Positions 1 through 9,927 of a stretch of 64,000 nt of DNA are shown here, piece after piece (the stretch's first letter is position 1; each line of letters starts with the position of its first letter). The notes below the pieces were generated by a model. That model made no database searches. It was given only the letters and a program-made list of their open reading frames with translations, and was not told the origin of the DNA. The DNA is taken from NCBI GenBank assembly GCA_012274445.1, contig JAAROD010000029.1:186001-250000 (forward strand), given 5' to 3'. This DNA is from Sclerotiophoma versabilis. Lineage: Eukaryota; Ascomycota; Dothideomycetes; Pleosporales; Didymellaceae. The position numbers and the translations under genes are program-made.

Positions 1-617
1 GTTGTCGCGCTTCATAATGTCACTACACCGGTCCTAGAGAGCTTCCCAAGATAATGGACCATGGCACCAGACGCCACGGTCCTTGCAACGTATGAGGGAT
101 GATCCGTCTCGTCTACTGGCCCGAGAGTGTACGGAAGGTGCCTCGGAGGAGAGGACTTACATGGGAGCTTCGGTGATGTGGTATGCTTATTGACCAATCA
201 GAAGCATCGACACAGGAACGTGAGCCAAAAGTGGTGAGACGTCAAAAGTAGAACCCGCAATGGCGTTCGTGTTAAGCCATGCTGAAGACTCGCACAAGGC
301 TCCTCGATTTGCAGCAAGCATGTTCCTGCCAATTGATATCGAGCGTAATGGCACTCGGGCGGCTGACATCTTGTCGTCAACTCCTGGCAGTGTGCCAACC
401 ACCAAAAGCAAAACGACTTTCGCTGTTTGCAGATTTCACAATTGCTGTTTGACGATTACCACACATGAGATAGCTCGCCTCGCAGACCAGGCTTATCATT
501 GCACCGGTGTGCGTCTCAGTTTCGAAGGGCTGATATAGCCTTCAACAGCCACCACTTTATGTTTCGCAGACCTACAACACACCCTCTGCCTACCAAATCT
601 CTTCGACCGTGCTTCTG
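1..617. other. Gene-free 5' edge
   Basis: No reading frame here shows a recognisable family or an acceptable splice structure. The short frames are below 95 codons and run on both strands without coherence. The stretch next to 618 should hold the promoter and leader of the phosphate transporter. Confidence 0.5.
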
Positions 618-2678
618 ATGCCATCATTCCATCGAGTCGGTAATGCTGCATATCATGATGTTGGCGGGGTCTACGTACGCGAACCTCAACCTTGTGACCT
701 TAACGTGTCGCTTACCAGAATAGACTCATATCGCCGACCCTAATGAGCGGCGGAGAATGGCTTTAGCTGAGGTCGATAAGGCACCATTTGGCTGGTATCA
801 TATTCGACTTGCGGTTGTGACTGGCATTGGATTTTTCACGGACGCCTACAGTGTATGTACATGTCATGAACAGGAAACGTGTACCTAACGAAACTCAGTT
901 GTTTGCCATTAATCTCGCAGTGATATTGCTTGGAATAGTATACTGGCAAGATGAGACACATCGTGGCGTTATGCCTCACAATGCCGATACTGCTATCAAA
1001 GTCGCAACATCAGCGGGCGCGATCTTCGGTCAATGCATCTTTGGATACTTAGGCGACCTCCTGGGTCGAAAAAGAATGTATGGTGTCGAGTTGATGATTA
1101 TCATCGCAGCTACGCTTGCTCAGTCGCTCTGTGGGGAGTCCAAAACTCTGCCGATTGTTGGGGTCTTGATCTTCTACCGCGTGGTAAGCAATCAGCACCA
1201 GACAACGTACGCTTCAATTACATACTGATAGGGATCAGGTAATGGGAATTGGAGTGGGCGGCGATTACCCATTATCTGCTGTCATAACTGCTGAGTTCTC
1301 CAGTACTCAGTATCGCGGCGGTATCATCGCTGCTGTCTTTGCCATGCAGGGCCTTGGCCAGCTAGCTGCCGCACTCATGACACTGATCGTAGTAGTTGCA
1401 TACAAAGAAGATCTTCAGCCCATAGCATCAGTCGCAGCTTGCACAGGACAGTGTATTAACACCGTCGACAAAATGTGGAGGATCATCATCGCTTTCGGAG
1501 GGATCCCGGGTTGGTTCGCGCTGTACTACCGACTTACAATCCCTGGTAAGCGATTTGAGCTCTACTATTAAGCTTCGCTGACGAGTAAAGAAACACCTCG
1601 ATATACTTTCGATGTGCTATACGACGTCGAGAAAGCGAGTGTCGATGCGAGGAGGTATAGGTACGGAAAGCAGGGCAACATTCTAAATCCTGTCACACAA
1701 GCCCAGACAAGGCGTGAGATGAACGGCTACAGGAGGCCGCCGGTCACATTGATGGAAGTGTTCCGTTTCTACTCGCAGAAGAGGCAGGCTATTAGACTGT
1801 TCGGCTGTGCGATGTCGTGGTTGTATGTCCCATTCGAGCATGCTCTTCTTATCCTCCACCCACTGACTACCTCCAGCTTCCTCGATCTTGCTTTCTATGG
1901 CCTAGGTTTCTCATCTGCCTCCCTACTATCGACTATGGGCTTTGACAAGCGTGACAACCTCTACCTTAACCTGCGCAACACAGCAACTGGTCAAATCGTG
2001 CTGATCTGCGCTGGCGCGCTTCCAGGCTACTGGCTCACCGTCCTGACTGTCGACAAGCTAGGCCGCAAGCCCATCCAAATCGGTGGCTTCGCCATCCTCA
2101 CAATCATATTCTGCGTCCTCGGTTTCGCATGGAAAGTGCTATCGAAAACGCACCTCCTTATCCTCTACGTCCTAGCCCAGTTCTTCTTCAACTTCGGACC
2201 CAACGCAACTACATTCATCATTCCCGCTGAGATCTTCCCAACTCGCGTCCGCTCCACGGGCCATGGTTTCAGCGCAGGAATGGGCAAGCTCGGCGCCGTC
2301 TTCGCGCAGATCTTCTTCGCGCCTATGATCAAGCGCGGCGCCACGCATGAGAACCCTACGCCCTGGATCCACGGTGTCATGCAGATATTTGCTTTGTTCA
2401 TGTTTCTAGGTATGTTGACGAGTTTCCTGGTCCCGGAGAGTAAGAGGGCGCGGTTGGAGGAGTTGGCAGGTGAAAAAGAAGATGTGTATGAAGTGCAGGC
2501 TGGTGCGTGGCGGAGCAGGACCGGGCGTGGTGGAGATGTGGAGGCTCCGACGGCGGCGAGGGTCAGTGGGAGTGCGGTTAGTGGAAGGAGTACAGAGGGG
2601 ATAATTGGTGGTGTGGATGGTGATGTGGAGAAGGGGAGGTGGTGGCGGTTCAGACAGACTGAGGTCCGGCAGCCTTGA
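618..2678 (+). CDS. PHO84-type H+/phosphate symporter (MFS, PHS family)
   Basis: This should be a plasma-membrane transporter that takes up inorganic phosphate with protons. I join six exons: 618-674, 724-852, 899-1183, 1239-1545, 1591-1822 and 1877-2678, giving 603 residues, the usual family length. All five introns are GT-AG (45-55 nt). The start gives an N-terminus with GNAAYH followed by HIADPNERRR, which is typical of fungal PHO84 proteins. Family marks are FGWYHIR before TM1, GYLGDLLGRKRMYG in the TM2-3 loop, GIGVGGDYPLSA in TM4, FFLDLAFYG in TM7 and AGMGKLGA near TM10. The acidic pair in TM1 (DxxD, Asp76/Asp79 of yeast Pho84) reads D59-A-Y-S62, so the second Asp is Ser, right at an exon junction. 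The fifth intron (1823-1876, 54 nt) has no stop and keeps frame; its removal restores the conserved SWFFLDLAFYG. The C-terminal tail is long and hydrophilic. Confidence 0.9.
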
Positions 2679-3348
2679 TGTGCAAACTCTCCTATGTTTG
2701 AAACCACTTCAGCTTGTGTTTTATGACTCTTGAGTTCCGCCTCGTTCTACTGCCGTACTGAAGATCTTGAGAGAAACGAAATACCAGATGTTTCCGTGTA
2801 GAGAATCTCACATGGAACGACAGGGTTGAAGAATGCGTAACTGATGCGACGATCCATCTACACATTGCGAGCATAGTTGGGTCACAGTCTTATTGCCACT
2901 CACTATAGTGGCAACCGTTCTCGTGTATTTAGCTTTAATGAGATCGCGCAGGGAGTGATCTAGGGCGTGATCTAGGGCGCTGTAGCAAAGGTAGGTCTTG
3001 CGCCTGAACGCCTGCTCTTGATCACTGACAGTAAATAGCAAATATCATAAGAGCTTCAGGATGAAACAGATGAAAATTCAAGCAGAACGAGTCTCCTACC
3101 AACGCAGCTGTCTGAAGTTGCGTGCCTTCTCTTAAGATCAAAGTCGGGAAGGGACGAGGACTAGTGGATGGTACGGAACAGAATACGGGAGAAGGTATGG
3201 GGGGGGGGGGGGGAGAAGTGGCATGTTCGCATTGAAATATCATTCATGAATATCGATCTCATTCCCGAGGTATCAGTAACTCCACCATAACTTAAAGATT
3301 CTTCAGCCTTGCACATTAGGTCTCTTAGCAGAGCTTGTCAACGCCGAC
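2679..3348. other. Intergenic, convergent 3' ends
   Basis: This lies between the transporter stop and the stop of the small cysteine-rich gene on the other strand, so it should hold two 3' UTRs. It contains a 15-nt G homopolymer. No coding signal seen. Confidence 0.5.
3199..3213 (+). repeat. Poly-G tract (15 G)
   Basis: Fifteen consecutive G residues are visible in the 3' intergenic region between convergent genes. Such tracts are length-unstable and are hard to sequence, so the exact count may be wrong. Confidence 0.9.
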
Positions 3349-3519
3349 TTAGACGGGGCACGACTGTAAGCGAATCAGTACTGAAGCAGAAAAATCCTTT
3401 CTTATATTGGAGCAACTCACGCTGCCGCAAGAGCCGCAGGATTTGTTGTCGCCATCGATGCTAGCGCCGCACTTTGGGCAGCTGCCATGGAAGTTGACAA
3501 GGACGGTGGTAGACTGCAT
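3349..3519 (-). CDS. 37-residue cysteine-rich (zinc-ribbon or metallothionein-like) protein
   Basis: This is a tiny two-exon gene. Exon 1 is 3519-3421 and exon 2 is 3363-3349; the intron (3420-3364, 57 nt) starts GTGAGT and ends TTACAG. The product has 37 residues with five cysteines at positions 14, 17, 28, 31 and 35, as CPKCG, then CGSCGSSCPV at the C-terminus. The paired CxxC motifs suggest one zinc ion bound in a ribbon-like or metallothionein-like way. There is no signal peptide or membrane segment. The first ATG in frame is at 3519; the frame extends upstream only to a TTG. The four-codon last exon completes the cysteine pattern, which supports the splice. I have seen similar very short CPxCG/CGSCG proteins in ascomycetes but know of no assigned function. 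A chance frame is the alternative. Confidence 0.65.
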   Translation of the reverse strand: MQSTTVLVNFHGSCPKCGASIDGDNKSCGSCGSVSCSNIRKDFSASVLIRLQSCPV

Positions 3520-3910
3520 CTTTCTTTTTGTCTGGATATTCAAGATTGTTGGTTATGTAGCCAGGAGGTTTTTTCTTGTTCTTCGAATGTTGTAAAGTTG
3601 GTGATGGACAGTAGAAGATGGAGGGGTAAAGTGGGGTTAATATGGAAGCTATGGAAGCTATGGCAAGGCTAGCCCAGCTAATGCGTGCCCACTCAGCTGA
3701 CTCACGAGCAGTGGAGGCGCTGCATGGTATAATTGGACGCGATACTGTCAGGCGTGGGGTGTGTTGGTGAGAGGCCCGGTGATGGTGTGGTAAGATCGAC
3801 CGTGACCGAGACAATGAACGAAGACCGACGGCAATCTACCATAGGTAGTATGAAATATCAAGAGATCGAGGTGACCTCGGTAGTCGCTTTGTTTGTAAGT
3901 CGCTTCTACT
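3520..3910. other. Intergenic
   Basis: Upstream region of the cysteine-rich gene and 3' region of the methyltransferase. It contains a 13-bp dyad, CGAGGT-G-ACCTCG at 3867-3879. No gene seen. Confidence 0.5.
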
Positions 3911-4789
3911 TTACCTGATACGACAGATTACTTGGCCGTTGATGACTGCGAACCAGCCATCCTCTTTCTTCTCCATGTCTCGGAATGTTGCTGCGATCTC
4001 CTCGAGGTCAGCCTCGGTACCGTGGTTACCATCTAGGACCCTTTGCTTGTAGTCGCTCTTGACTGTTCTGTCTGCCCATAGACCGCACCACTGCACTCAC
4101 ATCAGCTTTGAACCGCTGGGCTAAGTGTCTGCATGTCAAATGCTTACCCATTCACGCTCCGCAGGCGTAGAGAAGCACCATGCACCGATGCTCGCCTCAA
4201 TATCTTGCCTCGGAATGCCAGCTTGCATGGCAACAGAATGAAGCATTTTACCCATGTTGGGGTACGCCTTCAACCCTAATGCGACCTTGATGTACAAGTC
4301 CTTCCATTTGTGCATTCCTGGATGCTCGGGGTACCAATCCATAGCACTGTAGTCGCAATCACGCACTGCTACAATTCCACCTTTCTTGGTGAGCCGCACC
4401 ATCTCCTTCATACATCCTAACGGGTCCTGCAGATGTTGCAGTACCTGATGTGCGTGCACAACATCGAAGCTAGCTTCTTCGACACCTTCTAAGCCTTGCC
4501 AGTTGAAGATGTCACCAACTTCAAAGCGCACGTTCGTAACACCCTTCTCCTTTGCATGTTGTCGCGCCTTCTCAATCACATCGGCGGAGGGGTCAATAGC
4601 GTACACGAAACCTTGCGGGAGGCGGGAAGCAAGGTCGACGGTGATAGTGCCAGGACCGCAGCCAACATCGAGGATCTTGAGATGAGGTTCAAGGTAGGGA
4701 ATTAGGTGAGGCGTCGAGTTCTCGACAGTGCGCCAGCTGTGAGAGCGAAGGACCGAGGCGTGATGGCCGTGAAGGTATGGGCCTGACAT
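3911..4789 (-). CDS. Class I SAM-dependent methyltransferase (UbiE/COQ5-like fold)
   Basis: Two exons, 4789-4148 and 4090-3911, encode 273 residues. The 57-nt intron (4147-4091) begins GTAAGC and ends GTGCAG, and joins ...PAEREW to WCGLWADR in phase 0. Motif I of class I methyltransferases is clear near residue 40 (ILDVGCGPGTITVDLA), with an acidic motif II (AIDPS) about 20 residues later and DVVHAHQVLQHLQDP as motif IV/post-II. The rest matches the generic methyltransferase type 11 layout. The substrate cannot be told from sequence: ubiquinone-type, sterol and secondary-metabolite enzymes share these motifs. It stands alone with no pathway partners nearby. Start at 4789 is the ATG before MSGPYLHGHH. 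Confidence 0.85.
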
Positions 4790-5260
4790 AGCTGAGATCG
4801 GTGATGGAACTGCTACAGAGACTTTCTGCCTGGTGAGTAGTTAGACTTTCCAAGAGGATTTAGAGGTGAACAACGAATGGTGAGCACTGAGTAGGGGACT
4901 GTCAGTTGTAGGCTAGAGAAGCTGTATCAAGGTGACATTTATGCGACTCCTCTAGTAACGCCGACATCGCTGTTCTTGCGATTGCGGAGATTTGAGCCAC
5001 TAGTAGGACTGGAACATTGATCAAAAGCGTTTGGAGGAGGTTGCGTTCGATGTTGTCGAAGGGAAGCTCTCCGACTTCGGCCATTGAGGTACTCAATGAC
5101 GCTGCTTAGTCAGAACCCATCTCACTTCCAAGTTACTGACGATTCTTGTAAGTGTGGAGCACTAAGATCATCAGCAACATATGTTCACCAAAGCTTTCCG
5201 TAAGGATCATGTTCGAGAGGTAAAGGGGAGATGGATGGACTTGGACATTTACATCCAAGA
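4790..5260. other. Intergenic
   Basis: Promoter side of the methyltransferase gene. A 64-codon minus-strand frame at 4902-5096 has no family features and is not called. Confidence 0.4.
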
Positions 5261-5270
5261 TTATATATTA
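5261..5270 (+). promoter_or_regulatory. TATA-like element at -30 of 5S gene (copy 1)
   Basis: TTATATATTA lies 30 to 21 nt before the first base of the 5S gene. The second 5S copy has TTATATAGTA at exactly the same distance, although the flanks otherwise differ. A TATA element near -29 is known to matter for Neurospora crassa 5S transcription. Confidence 0.6.
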
Positions 5271-5290
5271 TAATACTTAAGATTAATATC

Positions 5291-5409
5291 ACATACGACC
5301 ATAGGACGTTGAAACCAAGGCTTCCCGTTCGCTCAGCCCCATTTAAGCAACGTACCGGCGGATTAGTAGTTAGGTGGGTGACCACTAGCGAATACCCGCT
5401 GTTGTATGT
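5291..5409 (+). rRNA. 5S ribosomal RNA (copy 1)
   Basis: The 119-nt sequence starts ACATACGACCAT and ends GTTGTATGT, the classic fungal 5S ends. These pair as helix I over nine bases, allowing one G-U. ACGTTG near position 16 pairs with CAACGT near 60 (helix II). The 3' half contains GTTAGTAGTTAGGTGGGTGA, the conserved region of helices IV/V with a GTGA loop. RNA polymerase III should transcribe it, directed by internal elements plus the TATA-like element at -30 and ended by a T5 run at 5411. It is a single dispersed gene, as is usual in filamentous ascomycetes. It differs from the second copy at two internal positions. Confidence 0.93.
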
Positions 5410-5410
5410 C

Positions 5411-5415
5411 TTTTT
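5411..5415 (+). terminator. Pol III T-run terminator of 5S copy 1
   Basis: TTTTT starts one base after the 5S 3' end, the expected RNA polymerase III stop. Confidence 0.75.
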
Positions 5416-6393
5416 GTTGACTTCAGTCACTCTTGTTTGTTGTAGTCTTTTTAATGCTTCTTTTTATATTTTGCTACGTCTTGGATGATATTGGGCTGCT
5501 TGTTAGCGTGGCAATGTCTCGGTGTTCCTCCGTGTCCTTGACTGCTACCCAATTTGACGTGGCCATTCCTTCATGTATCCATATATCATTTCAGTATAGT
5601 TCGCTGAAAGCACCTCGGATAAAGGGGTTCTTCAGAAGCCTTCATCAACCACTAGAGGTCCATTGCGGACTACGATGAGATCCTCGTTTAGCTGAACGAA
5701 GATGTCTGTTCCATTGGGTTCTTTGGTAGGCAAACTCGCAATTTTCACAACCACCTTGGGGTTATCTCGTGCTGACGCATTGTATGGCAACGGAAAGATA
5801 AATTTGACGAGGTCGTAGATGAAAGCGGTCGTGAATCATTCGCGTTCTTTGGAAAACAATATCATTAGGGTTACGACAGCCATCTCAGATCTCCGGGAAC
5901 CATGATTAGTTAGAACTCTGCCGGACGCGAGTCGTGTTTCAGGCAGCAAATTGGGAAGAGACATGAGCACTATGAAGATTATTAGACGTTGTCCAGTCTT
6001 CGGAGTATTAGTCCTGATTTTCTCTTATACATACAGCTGAGCTTGGTGTTTAGGAAGATATGTATACCATCACGGTCGTTAGTTGGTGCAGAAGTCAAAA
6101 AGCATCTCTTTTGGTTACTTCTCTCAGAGCAGCTCTCCTGCTTGCTATATTTTCAGTTTAGGTCATGTCGGGCCTCGCTTACCAGAGCTGTTGGTGTTGG
6201 ACAAGGGTTGTTGCTGCGCCTGCAGCCACGTGTTGTGGATTATCCAGCCACCTCGTACCTCCCCGCTTGTTATCTCACTCTCGCTCACTACACGCTGCCT
6301 CCTATCAATTACGTTCCCTAGCTCTTCAGTCACCGGTGAGACACTAGGAACTCTGACCAGTACAGTTTCACCACATGCGACGACTCTTCTCCA
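5416..6393. other. Gene-free stretch
   Basis: Overlapping short frames on the plus strand (5989-6530) show no family features, and two run in different frames over the same bases. I see no supportable gene. The 3' end lies upstream of the HET relic. Confidence 0.4.
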
Positions 6394-7170
6394 ATGTACC
6401 TCTTACAGGTCGATGACAGTGGCGAGTTCAGCCTGGTCGAGAAATATGGCGAGCAGATACCGCCTTACGCTATTTTGTCGCATACTTGGATTGCAACTCA
6501 AGAGGAAGTCACTTTCAAAGACATCATAAAAGAGAGGGGCAAAGAGAAGTGCGGTTATGAGAAACTACTCTTTTGCGCAAAACACACTAAGCTCGACAAG
6601 CTAGATCACTACTGGATTGATACCTGTTGCATTGATAAGTCAAGTAGTGCAAAATTGCAGGAGGCAATCAACTCCATGTTTAAATGGTACCAGAACTCAG
6701 CCATATGCTATGTGTGCCTCGAAGATGTTGCTCATCATACACCAACCGCTGGGCATGCTGGATACGGTTGGAAGTCTGCATTTCGACGGAGTAGGTGGTT
6801 CACTCGAGGGTGGACTCTTCAAGAACTTCTTGCTCCAACGTCGGTGGTTTTCTTCACACGTGAGGGTGCGTCCTTGGGAGACAAACATTCGTTTTGGCAA
6901 GACATTAACGAAGCTACCAGAATTCCGTCTCAGGTGCTCCACGGAAACGTCTACTCTCTATATCAAGTACCAGTCAACTAGCGTTTAAGGTGGGCAAGGA
7001 ATCAACACACCACTCGAGCAGAAGACAAGTGTTACTCACTGCTTGGCCTCTTTAATGTGCATATGTCACTCTTGTATGGAGAAGGCCGCGTAAAGGCATT
7101 CAGACTCTTCCACGAAGAATTGAAAAAAGAAGGAGAGGATCCGACGAAGCTGAACGCTATCCTTGCTTAG
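6394..7170 (+). pseudogene. Broken HET-domain (heterokaryon incompatibility) gene
   Basis: HET-domain proteins trigger incompatibility cell death in filamentous fungi. The three HET signatures are present in order: YAILSHTW near residue 25, YWIDTCCIDKSSSAKL near 73 and RGWTLQELLAP near 140. The frame meets TAG at 6979-6981, then continues in the same frame with RLRWARNQHTTRAEDKCYSL and GLFNVHMSLLYGEG, which is the normal end of the domain, up to a second TAG at 7168-7170. Homology past an in-frame stop means a nonsense change, not a natural end. CAG to TAG is the kind of change made by repeat-induced point mutation (C to T before A). An intron ending at the CTAG of 6981 is possible, but I find no good donor. 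Whether a C-terminal domain once followed is unclear. Confidence 0.75.
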
Positions 7171-8364
7171 GTACACGCTGAACAGATTGAGAATGGCGAT
7201 GACACGGAAATCATGCCGGCCAGCAGGATGAGACCTATGGCTGTTAGGAGATCAGCTACAGATGCTTTCGAAGGTCCGGCCTGCCAAACTCTGAGAGAGT
7301 TCTCTCGACAACCATGATAAATTTGTCAGATACCGTGGTTCAAAGCCATTGCTGCCAACGATATGATCACTGAGGCGATCACCGTGTTTCTTCCAGTAGC
7401 AGGGTTTCACAATCTGAAAATGCTACCAAAAGCCAGACTACTTGTTGTTATCGCGTTTTCTTTCAGATTGTTATAAGATGATACCACGGGCCTTGCGAGC
7501 ATTGCTAAATCTGGGTTGAGTAGGAACATAATACCTTCAGTCATGCACCTCGTCACTCTCTCCGACTTCACCCTGAATAAACGATCGGCGATACGCATAG
7601 CACCTGTGGTGGTCTGGCAGAATGCCACCTTGTTATACAACCTCACGTCTGCTACAACTCCCGCGTTCGAAGGCTTTGTTAAAAGCTTCACCACTGATGG
7701 AGTAGGATGCACAAGATACATGTCTGTGTCTAACGAAGGTGATGGTAGTCACAACGATTATGAGTTGCAACTACTCTCACAAGCTCTTGGAAGAGTCGAG
7801 CTTGTGCCTAAAGATTACGCAGAATCCGAGGTGCGGGTCACAACGATAGAACGGCGTCCGAAGGCTGTATCGTTAAGAGTTGACAAGACAACAGGTGACA
7901 GAACACACAGCAATGACGATGAGAGTGCATCGATTGGTAGCTTTAATTCGCGGTGCATCATGATTAGAAGGCAATGGGAGTTTGCAAGAGCCTGAGCAAG
8001 GGCATTCTTACTTTCGTCTGTTACCATTTCGACGCTAACCAGCAATTCCAACTCTGTTCCTGTTCACTGTACTTATACAGCATGAAAGGAAATGGCAGGG
8101 ATCAGTACTGCTGGATCAGACAGTGCACATCAGTACTGCTGGCTGGGATAGCGTACAGGTTGGCTTCGTATCATTCCTGCTTCAGATATATCAGCTGGCG
8201 ACCACGGGACTTTTGTCGTTGCCGTGCACATCTTCACCCGTATCTTGCGAGGCAAGCAAGATCAGAGTCTATAAGGCGTTGAGATTTTGGAAGGAACAAA
8301 CAGGCAGGTCAGATTGCGGCACAGACTTTGTTATGCGATCCCAATTTTCAGAACATGATGCACC
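7171..8364. other. Gene-free stretch downstream of the HET relic
   Basis: A 159-codon plus-strand frame at 7516-7995 starts from TTG and matches nothing I recognise. It may be eroded sequence once part of the HET gene. No feature is supported. Confidence 0.35.
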
Positions 8365-9152
8365 TCACGGTATGGCAACATCATCCTCAACAGCAAAGTT
8401 TTCCCAGCCTGGTCCTCCTAACAATGCATAGATCCTGGGCACCAGATAAGACAAGCCCACCAGCTGATCTCCCTCCTCTTTATCAAGCGAGACAAGCGTC
8501 AGAAATCCCTCCCCTTGCGCATCAAATTCCTCAGCCTGGGGTCCGTTCAATATAGAGTCAAGTTCATCTTGCGAGGCCATGGCACATGCACGAAAGCGCG
8601 GAGTGCCCAGCCAGTCGTCTGACTCTCCAGAATTCTGCACCCATGTAGCGAATTTCCTGTCACTGTCAGAGGCTGCTTTGAAAGCGTTTTACTGCTCGAG
8701 CGCCCTGCTACGTACTCTCTTACTGCAACAGGCCCTGCACCGTCGAGCGATTCTCGGTCTTCTTGGACAGCCCAGTCGATACGTTCGAACAAGTTTTCTC
8801 CACCCTCATCCTGAAGATTAAGCCGCACTCGTGTGTTTAAAAACTCCATGATGCGGGCCCACTTCTCGTCGTCGTCGTAGGTGCAGCGATAAATGACGAA
8901 GCCCCATCTTAGATCCGCATTCTGTTCTAAAACTTCCCGAATGCGTTTCAGGTCTCCCATTACGGCTTTGAAGTTGGCAATGTTTGGCTTGTAACAGGAC
9001 CTGGAGGATGTTCCAAGTTGATATATGTCTCCAAGCGGCACTAGGCCCGAAGAGGTAAGGTGGTGCCTAAAGTGCAGCAATGTCTCCGATGACCGCGAGT
9101 CCGTGGCCTGCGGGATGAGGACATGCTCTGAAATCTCGGAGATAGTGCACAT
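8365..9152 (-). pseudogene. Frameshifted gene of a fungal family of unknown function (WGFVIYRCTY motif)
   Basis: The minus-strand frame from ATG at 9152 contains WGFVIYRCTYDDDEKWARIM and FERIDWAVQEDRESLDGA. I recall this combination from a family common in filamentous ascomycetes, with no known function. Family members continue into a segment like FATWV...PRFRACAMASQDELDSIL, which is present but in another frame (8640-8365). The switch falls near 8672-8680, where reading one base differently turns ...TLSKQPLTV into ...ASDSDRKFATWV. I found no GT-AG intron that joins the two frames in phase, so a one-base deletion is the simplest reading. The second frame ends at 8365 after a segment that looks like a genuine C-terminus. 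A sequencing error is the main alternative. Confidence 0.6.
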
Positions 9153-9927
9153 GTCGAGCTGGCTTACGGTCCTTGCTGCATCTCTTGCTGTCTAGATTAA
9201 TGAGACTAAACAGTGGGCTTGGACTCCGAGGATTGCCGAGGCACGTCCTAATATCCACCTCTGATGTAGTCAAGTCCGTTGGAAAGGAACGACGACATGG
9301 AACGCGCTATTCCAATATGTGACCATTCTCTTTATTGCACGTAAGTGTTCACGTCCTGCTTTCCTAGGTTTTTAACCGCAACAAATCGAGGCTCGTGGGG
9401 ACCATACGCCCTACACCACACCCTCAATTACCGATGTTGGAAAGCGGATACTTTCCCCGGACTCGATATACAATGAGCGCACTGCTTGGCTGTAGTCAAA
9501 TAATTCTCACTAATTAAGCATACTCCTTGCAGATCCTATGTTAAAGCGGATCCTCGAGCGTTTCCGAACAGCCTACGGATTCCCGCTGGGATCCCTATTC
9601 ATTCACAATCATATCATTGTATCCACAAATCATCTGGCCTCAATCTGAAGGATCTTCAACCATGTATCCTGCGAAAGGGTAGCTCGGGTGGCTGAAGTAT
9701 CATGGGTTTAAACTCCGACTTCAAGTCCGTGAAGGATGATCTCGTAGCTCTGCAGGCGATTACGAGGCTACATAAGACAGAAAAATCGTCACTAATTGGT
9801 TTTACTACCACCTCATTCATTTTTGACCAGCATATTCGGTTGCCCGCGTTCATTTAGGGATTGTTTCGAAACTCCAACCCACATTTTCTTCTCAATTCAA
9901 CAATCCGGGTAGCAGTCTGCTGGTAGA
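9153..9927. other. Gene-free stretch
   Basis: Upstream regions of the divergent frameshifted gene and secreted coiled-coil gene. AT-rich in places; no coding signal seen. Confidence 0.4.

Noticed and set aside
7516..7995. 159-codon plus-strand frame as a gene
   Set aside because: Starts from TTG, has no family marks and lies in eroded sequence.
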